Shown piece after piece: positions 6,878-11,107 of a DNA stretch of 11,107 nt; within the stretch, counting starts at the first letter, position 1, and each line of letters starts with the position of its first letter. Location: NCBI GenBank assembly GCA_027295245.1, contig JAPULF010000634.1, positions 1 through 11,107 on the forward strand. Reading direction: 5' to 3'. The position numbers and the translations under genes are program-made. Source of the DNA: Planctomycetota bacterium. GTDB taxonomy: Bacteria; Planctomycetota; Phycisphaerae; UBA1845; UTPLA1. Below the pieces are notes generated by a model. That model was not told the origin of the DNA and did no database searches. It worked only from the letters and a program-made list of their open reading frames with translations.

Positions 6878-7048
6878 GCAGGGCGTCATGCCTGTCTTCG
6901 CCGGAACTCTTACCGGCGATTGTGCTAGTGCATCGTCAATATTTGTGTTTTCCGGTCGGGAGCCGCGGTCCTTGCGGACCGCCGCATGCGCCCGTTCCAA
7001 ACGGCGAGACGGCTTCGCCGTATGGGGGCCGGCTGCGTGAGCCTTTGC

Positions 7049-7076
7049 TTGCCGATGTCGAGCCGGGTGTTAAGAT
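7049..7076 (+). promoter_or_regulatory. Candidate sigma70 promoter for mltA
   Basis: TTGCCG (7049-7054) and TAAGAT (7071-7076), each 4 of 6 to consensus, are separated by 16 bp. The predicted transcript would start near 7083 with a leader of about 70 nt. That leader opens with a GC-rich hairpin, CGGGCC-CGCAA-GGCCCG (7086-7102), which can also pair as GTCGG (7084-7088) with CCGAC (7103-7107). It ends in an AAAGGAG ribosome site 7 bp before the ATG. Confidence 0.35.
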
Positions 7077-7154
7077 TGTACGCGTCGGGCCCGCAAGGCC
7101 CGCCGACCTGGAACGGACCCAGGGGTTGCACTCAGTTCCGAAAGGAGTCGGCTC

Positions 7155-8381
7155 ATGTCACGGTTCATATCGTCATTGATCGTTAGCCTTGCAGTCGTTG
7201 TGCTGATCGGATGTCAGAAGCCGGTCGAGCCGATCCCGTTCACCGGCATCGAAAAGAACTACGATCGTCCGCTGCCGGCGGGACAATGGGCCCTTCGGAA
7301 GATCGACGCGTCGATGTACCCGGCGTTCGGGGACGCGTGGTTTGCGGCCAAGGGGACGAGCCTGGGGGATGCGGTCGAACGCAGCCTCAACTACCTCGCC
7401 AAGCCTTCGGCCCAGGGGTTCTTTCCGTCCGGCGAGATCACGCACGAGCGGGCGGTGTCGAGCCTGATCCTGTTCCGCGAGGTCTTGGCGCGGGCCGACT
7501 CTCCGACGGCTCTGGACGACCTGATCCGCGAAAACTTCGACGTGTATATCTCGGTCGGCTGCGACGACCTCGGCACGGTTCTGTTCACCGGATACTACTC
7601 GCCGATCTTCGACGGCAGCCTGACGCGGACCGAGCGGTTCACGGTTCCGTTGTATCGGCTGCCGACCGGCTTTCAGAAGGACCCACAGGGCAATCCGATC
7701 GAGGGACTCTGGCACACGCGGGAAGAGATCGAAACGAGCGGGTTGCTGGACGGGCAGGAGATCGTATGGCTGGGCGATCGATTCGAGGCGTATGTCCTGA
7801 CGGTTCAAGGCTCGGGCTTCGTGCGACTGGCGGATGGGTCGCTGTTCGAGATCGGCTATGCGGGGCACAACGGCCACGAGTACGTTCCGATCGGGCGAAT
7901 CCTGGTGGCGGACGGCAAGATCGAGAGGCACACACTGTCTCTCGACACCTTGATTCAATACTTCCGCGGGCACCCGCGCGAAATGGACGCGTATCTCCTT
8001 CAGAATAAGCGGTATGTCTTTTTCCAAGCGTCCGAGGGCGGGCCGTTCGGTTGTCTGTCGGAGCGGGTGACGCCGCTTCACAGCGTTGCGACGGACAAGG
8101 ACATCTTCCCGCGGGCGTGCCTGGCGTTCGTGGACACCAGGATTCCGCGGGAGCGCGATCCGTCGCGGAAGCGGCGGCTTCGCGGATTCGTGCTGGACCA
8201 GGATCGGGGTGCGGCGATACGGGCCCCGGGTCGCTGCGACATTTATATGGGCGTCGGAGACTCGGCCGGCAAGCGGGCGGGTTTCACGTATAACGAAGGG
8301 CGTCTCTTCTACCTCTTCGGCAAGGAAGGGGCCCGCCTGGAGGAGGCCGTTCCGGTCGCCCGCGGGCGCGACGACGGCTGA
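7155..8381 (+). CDS. mltA: MltA-family lytic murein transglycosylase lipoprotein
   Basis: MltA enzymes cleave the glycan strands of peptidoglycan, leaving 1,6-anhydromuropeptides, and are anchored to the outer membrane facing the periplasm. The 408-residue product starts with a short signal and a lipobox LIGC, giving Cys20 as the lipidated residue. The MltA core follows with TGYYSPIFDGS (145-155), VQGSGFVRLADG (207-218), GYAGHNGHEYVPIG (234-247) and YVFF (277-280). The C-terminal 3D-like catalytic segment is DQDRGAAIRAPGRCDIY, where conserved aspartates Asp350 and Asp362 lie; the family's catalytic Asp is expected in this part. TGGAI-like usage is altered to RGAAI, and the usual LTPGRS reads VTPLHS, so the protein is a divergent member. 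The start is firm: AAAGGAG lies 7 bp upstream. It diverges from the DUF819 gene and converges on a second lipoprotein gene. Confidence 0.92.
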   Translation: MSRFISSLIVSLAVVVLIGCQKPVEPIPFTGIEKNYDRPLPAGQWALRKIDASMYPAFGDAWFAAKGTSLGDAVERSLNYLAKPSAQGFFPSGEITHERAVSSLILFREVLARADSPTALDDLIRENFDVYISVGCDDLGTVLFTGYYSPIFDGSLTRTERFTVPLYRLPTGFQKDPQGNPIEGLWHTREEIETSGLLDGQEIVWLGDRFEAYVLTVQGSGFVRLADGSLFEIGYAGHNGHEYVPIGRILVADGKIERHTLSLDTLIQYFRGHPREMDAYLLQNKRYVFFQASEGGPFGCLSERVTPLHSVATDKDIFPRACLAFVDTRIPRERDPSRKRRLRGFVLDQDRGAAIRAPGRCDIYMGVGDSAGKRAGFTYNEGRLFYLFGKEGARLEEAVPVARGRDDG

Positions 8382-8414
8382 CACGACTCGTACCAGGCAA
8401 CACCCGCCGTCTTC

Positions 8415-8463
8415 CACCGGTTAGAAACCGGTGCCACAGCGGTTTTCATGGCGTCTAAACCGC
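8415..8463. terminator. Two perfect hairpins between convergent genes, probable bidirectional terminator
   Basis: Hairpin one is CACCGGTT-AGA-AACCGGTG (8415-8433; 8-bp stem, 3-nt loop). Hairpin two is GCGGTTT (8439-8445) with AAACCGC (8457-8463; 7-bp stem, 11-nt loop). They fill the 87 bp between the mltA stop and the stop of the facing lipoprotein gene, the normal place for a shared terminator. T-runs are short, so termination is inferred mainly from position and symmetry. Confidence 0.5.
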
Positions 8464-8468
8464 CCGCG

Positions 8469-9317
8469 TCATTTGCCTTCCGGCGGGCCGGATTGGGCCA
8501 GGCGCGCTTCCGGCCGCGGCTCGATCAATCGGAATCGATCGGCGGCGACGGGGACATCTATTGCTACAAATGTATATGTGCATTCCCAAACCGGAGCCAA
8601 TCGGCCGTCCGGTTGCACGACGCTGACGACCCAACCCCTGAGCAGAAACCGGTCTTGATCGATCCACAGTTGCAGCATGCCGCCGGGGAGGCCGGGCGGG
8701 CTTCGATTGGCGAGGACGTAGCAGGGAGACTCGTCGCGCCAGTCCACTTTTTGAAAGGTCCATCGATCGAACCAGCCGGGGCCTCGATCGCCGAACGCCC
8801 GGCGGCCGGTCTCGAAGACCGCCGGCAGGAAGAGGGGCACTCCGCCCGACAGCAGGTGGGCCGTGGTTCGAAGGGGCGTGGACGTGAAGCGGCGGTGCTT
8901 TCGGAAGCCGAGCCGTTCCTGCGTGTAGGTCCACCAGTCGGCGCCGTCCACCACGGCAAGCTTCATGCCGATCTGGAGGCGGAGGTGATTGGGCCGGATG
9001 TAGTCCCATTCGATCGGCTGGGAGGTGCCCGTGCGGCAGTCGCGAAGGCTGCCACGAGCGGTGAAGGTCTTCAACTCGGTGTAGTTCTCGACGCATCGTT
9101 GGAGGATTTCGTCGACGTCGAGGGAGTCGGCGTTGCGGAGGCGCGGGGCTTCGGGGCTCTGGCATCCGGCGGACATCAGCATCAGTCCGACCGACCAGGC
9201 GCAGGCGAGTTGCCGGGACGCAAGAACGACCCCGTATCGATTCCTGGACGTTGGGCGAGGTGGATACAATCGGTCTTGCTCGCGGTCGGCTGCGTTGGAC
9301 GACGGCGTCGGCGTCAT
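8469..9317 (-). CDS. Lipoprotein of unknown function, LolA/LolB-like
   Basis: This is an exported lipoprotein that I recognise only at fold level. A short hydrophobic stretch (about 37-50) ends in MSAGC, making Cys52 the likely lipidated residue. The lipobox -3 position is Ser rather than Leu, which is tolerated but not optimal. The mature part is a pattern of alternating strands with many Trp and aromatic residues. Segments such as TFTARGSL, IEWDYIRPNHLRLQ and LWIDQDRFLLRGWVVSV resemble the half-barrel of LolA/LolB and outer-membrane lipoprotein-sorting proteins. A role in lipid or lipoprotein handling is inference. The N-terminal extension of about 35 residues before the signal core is unusually long, so the real start may lie downstream, for example a TTG at codon 17 (9269); no start has a clear ribosome site. 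It converges with mltA. Confidence 0.75.
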   Translation of the reverse strand: MTPTPSSNAADREQDRLYPPRPTSRNRYGVVLASRQLACAWSVGLMLMSAGCQSPEAPRLRNADSLDVDEILQRCVENYTELKTFTARGSLRDCRTGTSQPIEWDYIRPNHLRLQIGMKLAVVDGADWWTYTQERLGFRKHRRFTSTPLRTTAHLLSGGVPLFLPAVFETGRRAFGDRGPGWFDRWTFQKVDWRDESPCYVLANRSPPGLPGGMLQLWIDQDRFLLRGWVVSVVQPDGRLAPVWECTYTFVAIDVPVAADRFRLIEPRPEARLAQSGPPEGK

Positions 9318-9489
9318 TGGTTCGGGTCCGTTGCGATACGGTCGTAGATTCCAGGTTGGTACGTCTGGTGAATAGACCCGCTAGGCTAATGGGAAAGGCC
9401 GTCTTTGCAATAAGACATTCGCCGGTTCCGCAAAATAGCGGCCACGGAAAAGACAATACGGGGTCGGCAGGAGACACAGGCTTATTGTT

Positions 9490-10227
9490 ATGGGTCCTTG
9501 GACGGAAAACAGCGGACGCGAAGGCATCCTCCGGGACCTGACGGGCCGAGAGGCGAGGCCGCTGGTGCGAATTGTCGCGAGCCTGATCAGCGGGCTGTTT
9601 TTGTGCGCGCTGGCGCTGGCCGGATCGTTTCTGCTTGCCTTCCTGCGCGACGGATCTGCCCGGACACGGATCATGGACATCGAATACGCGTTTGCGTTCG
9701 CGGTGATGGGCGGCGTGTGGCTCGCGGTGCTTGCGTTTATCTGGCGGGGCATGGGCCAGGGCGGTTTCCCCACGCAACCGATGCTGATCACGGCGGGGTT
9801 GGCGGGCGTGACGATTTGCGGGGGCTTTGCCATCGAGGCATTGCCGCTCCGTGAGGAGGAGATCCTGATCGCGGCGCTGGTTCTTTTTGCAGGGGCGCTG
9901 GGGCTGCTGGTTTGGCTGCCGCGGATTCGGCGTCTGCGGGTCGGTCGCCCGGTGCTCGACGCCGAGGACCGCGTCAACGTGTATTGCCCGGACTGCGGTT
10001 ATTCGCTGATCGGCCTGCGCGACCTGCGATGCCCGGAATGCGGGGCGGCGTTCATGATCGACGAGTTGATACGCCGGCAGAACTACGAGGCGAATGCGGA
10101 GGGGTCGAACGGGCGTGCCGGGGCGGACTCCGGGAGAGGCTCCAGGGCGGCGGCTGGGCGCGGGGATCGGCCGGCGGTCGGAGCGGCTCCCGATACACAT
10201 CGTGACAAGCAGGCGGTCGGGGGCTAG
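9490..10227 (+). CDS. Four-helix membrane protein with C-terminal Cys4 zinc ribbon
   Basis: I do not recognise the full-length protein. It has 245 residues with four predicted membrane helices at about 27-51, 65-85, 98-118 and 125-143. A cytoplasmic-type basic stretch follows (RIRRLRVGR), then a zinc ribbon whose four ligands are Cys166, Cys169, Cys181 and Cys184 in CPDCGYSLIGL and RCPECGAAF. After that comes a low-complexity Gly/Arg/Ala tail from about 200. CPxCG ribbons on small membrane proteins of this layout are common in planctomycete-like genomes, in my experience of such sequences, but have no assigned role. It is divergent from the lipoprotein gene across a 172-bp gap where I find no convincing promoter or ribosome site; AGGAG at 9468 is too far from the ATG. 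It is followed by the long non-coding repeat region. Confidence 0.8.
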   Translation: MGPWTENSGREGILRDLTGREARPLVRIVASLISGLFLCALALAGSFLLAFLRDGSARTRIMDIEYAFAFAVMGGVWLAVLAFIWRGMGQGGFPTQPMLITAGLAGVTICGGFAIEALPLREEEILIAALVLFAGALGLLVWLPRIRRLRVGRPVLDAEDRVNVYCPDCGYSLIGLRDLRCPECGAAFMIDELIRRQNYEANAEGSNGRAGADSGRGSRAAAGRGDRPAVGAAPDTHRDKQAVGG

Positions 10228-10281
10228 GGGAATCACGGTCCCACCTTTGTTTCTGGGCACGAGAGCTGCCCGGGGTTGTCG

Positions 10282-10771
10282 GGGGTGCAAAAAGGCGCAA
10301 TAGGGCCTCCCTTGGGTCCGTGAGCGGGGTTTGGGGTGCAAGGAAGTGCAATTGCTTGCGGCGAGTACGGTCCGGCGATCACCGTCGGATGGCGTGTTTG
10401 AGGTTCCCGGCCTATGAATCGGATCGGGGCGAGGATGTCCCGGCTCGGTGTGCCTTGCCAAGTTCGCGGCGTCGGTTGGGGCGGTCGACCGTCGGGATCG
10501 GGGTTTGGCTTGGGGTGCAAGAAGGCGCAAGTTTGGTCGATGGGGCCGCGTGAGAGCCTGGAATCGAGGCTTGGGGTGCAACTTCTTGCAGCTCGGGCGG
10601 CCTCGGGCATGCTGCACGGGCAGGCATGTTGGCGGCGGCACCCGGGGCCCTTTGGGGGAGAGGGTAGAGCAGTTGAACTGGTGCGGGGCCGCTCGGGTGT
10701 GGGGTGCAAGAAGGCGCAAGTACCCGCGTCCGGGCGTTTGAAACGGGGTTTGGGGTGCAAGCGGGCGCAAG
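10282..10771 (+). repeat. Six copies of a 20-bp element GGGGTGCAA-N6-GCAA
   Basis: Copies start at 10282, 10333, 10512, 10573, 10701 and 10752, all in the same orientation. GGGGTGCAA is identical in all six. The second box is GCAA in five copies and GCAG in the fourth, and always begins exactly 10 bp after the first GCAA, one helical turn. The best unit reads as GGTGCAAG, two bases, GGCGCAAG, a tandem half-site. Copies two and six are also preceded by CGGGGTTT. Intervals between starts are 51, 179, 61, 128 and 51 bp, not multiples of three overall, so the conservation is at DNA or RNA level, not protein level. Spacing is too irregular for a CRISPR array. Confidence 0.8.
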
Positions 10772-10922
10772 TTTCCGAGGGCCGCGTGGGATGTTGGTGG
10801 CTGCTCGCATTTTGTGCGGACCGGTCCGGTGACGGCCCGGTCGCGACGGCGGGCATTGCAACAAGCTTTCTCGGTTCTCGCGTCATTGGTTGATCCTCGC
10901 CTGCTGTTTCACGATACGAGTG

Positions 10923-10952
10923 AAAAAGCGCCGATTTGCGGGCTGTTGGCGC
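10923..10952 (-). terminator. Candidate intrinsic terminator, leftward (second of two)
   Basis: On the minus strand GCGCC (10952-10948) pairs with GGCGC (10932-10928) across a 15-nt loop and is followed directly by five T (10927-10923). The stem is short and the loop long, so it is the weaker of the pair. Confidence 0.35.
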
Positions 10953-10953
10953 G

Positions 10954-10979
10954 AAAAAAGCTCCCGATGTGCCTCGGGA
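10954..10979 (-). terminator. Candidate intrinsic terminator, leftward (first of two)
   Basis: On the minus strand TCCCGA (10979-10974) pairs with TCGGGA (10967-10962) across a 6-nt loop and is followed after two bases by six T (10959-10954). The arrangement fits a Rho-independent terminator for a transcript entering from the right edge. No gene on that strand can be recognised within the window. Confidence 0.45.
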
Positions 10980-11107
10980 CAGGCTCGACTCGCGCGAATC
11001 GTGTTTCGGTCCGTTTCATGGCACCCCGACGCACGGCCGGGACAGGCGCGGGTTTCGGCGGCGCGAAAACGGGCCGGGCCTACCTCCTTGAATCATTTGT
11101 AGACGTG

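Larger units (their letters stand above)
6694..7154. other. 461-bp non-coding divergent region between the DUF819 gene and mltA
   Basis: I see no convincing gene here. The stretch holds a 15-bp palindrome CGGCAG-GCC-CTGCCG (6731-6745), two direct repeats of CGTATTGCGG 17 bp apart (6851-6860 and 6868-6877), and three hairpins. The hairpins are TCGCCGG with CCGGCGA (6898-6904/6913-6919, 8-nt loop), GCGGTCC-TTGC-GGACCGC (6965-6982) and ACGGC-TTC-GCCGT (7009-7021). None is followed by a T-run. Candidate promoters for the two flanking genes lie at its ends. Confidence 0.6.
10228..11107. other. 880-bp non-coding region with repeats and terminators
   Basis: No reading frame here has a ribosome site, family motif or plausible composition; frames are open only because stop codons are rare in GC-rich DNA. 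The region holds the six-copy repeat cluster (10282-10771), a weak hairpin GGGCA-TGCCC just after the preceding gene (10255-10271), and two leftward terminators (10923-10979). Near its right end are two short repeat pairs: CGGGACAGGC at 10975-10984 and 11038-11047, and GGCGCGAAAA at 10948-10957 and 11060-11069. Confidence 0.7.

Noticed and set aside
7173..8417. 414-codon frame antisense to mltA
   Set aside because: It is the complement of a gene with clear MltA motifs, a lipobox and a strong ribosome site; the antisense product is Arg/Pro-rich without a domain.
8455..10770. A 771-codon open frame on the minus strand
   Set aside because: It runs through the lipoprotein gene in another frame, antisense to the zinc-ribbon gene and through the repeat cluster. 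Its product is Pro/Arg/His-rich with no domain; it is a by-product of GC-rich DNA.
10282..10771. CRISPR array
   Set aside because: The repeats are 20 bp with only two boxes conserved, spacing ranges from 51 to 179 bp, and no cas gene is near.
10233..10886. 217-codon minus-strand frame containing repeated CAFLHPKP-like peptides
   Set aside because: The repeat copies fall in different frames (intervals mod 3 = 0, 2, 1, 2, 0), there is no ribosome site, and conservation follows DNA and not codons.
10414..10893. 159-codon plus-strand frame over the repeat cluster
   Set aside because: Low-complexity Gly/Arg composition, no ribosome site, no recognisable motif, and the repeats are read in inconsistent frames.
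10928..10952. Plus-strand terminator
   Set aside because: The stem is followed by A on the plus strand; the T-run lies on the minus strand only.
11082..11089. ACCTCCTT, resembling the 3' end of 16S rRNA or, on the minus strand, a perfect Shine-Dalgarno
   Set aside because: There is no rRNA sequence upstream on the plus strand and no start codon at a usable distance on the minus strand.
11016..11105. Possible C-terminal end of a minus-strand gene entering from the right edge
   Set aside because: The stretch is about 30 Arg/Pro-rich codons with no recognisable motif. The other two frames also end nearby, so the correct frame cannot be chosen from the window.

Overview
The window is a GC-rich bacterial chromosomal segment with nine protein-coding genes of recognisable family and one small uncharacterised gene. 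An MltA-type lytic transglycosylase with a lipobox and a second lipoprotein point to a Gram-negative (diderm) cell. The overall style suggests an uncultured member of the Planctomycetota or a neighbouring phylum: a linked pheA-tpiA-secG set, membrane proteins with C-terminal CPxCG ribbons, weak or absent Shine-Dalgarno sites, and long unstructured GC-rich spacers. This placement is an inference, not a demonstration.

Layout. Positions 8-2294 (minus strand) hold pheA, tpiA and secG, probably one operon: phenylalanine synthesis, glycolysis/gluconeogenesis and the Sec translocon. A short divergent region follows, with a good plus-strand promoter and a 105-residue basic protein (2465-2782). Next comes a LacI-type regulator (2928-3998) with a clear promoter and candidate operator repeats, 7 bp upstream of a divergent PRPP synthetase homologue (4006-4956), and then a small ArsR/SdpR-like winged-helix regulator (5064-5426). 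A DUF819 membrane protein (5449-6693, minus) converges on that regulator.

A 461-bp non-coding divergent region separates the DUF819 gene from mltA (7155-8381, plus). mltA converges, across a pair of perfect hairpins, on a lipoprotein gene (8469-9317, minus). Divergent from that lipoprotein is a four-helix membrane protein with a Cys4 zinc ribbon (9490-10227, plus).

The last 880 bp (10228-11107) hold no convincing gene. They contain the most unusual structure of the window: six same-orientation copies of a 20-bp element, GGGGTGCAA-N6-GCAA, in which two GCAA boxes lie exactly 10 bp apart. To their right lie two candidate intrinsic terminators pointing left, which suggest a minus-strand gene just outside the window.

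No mobile element, CRISPR array, tRNA or rRNA was found. Apart from the repeat cluster, the points most worth attention are the substituted active-site residues of the PRPP synthetase homologue, the insertion and G8 tract in TpiA, and the A8 tract inside the spacer of the LacI-gene promoter.
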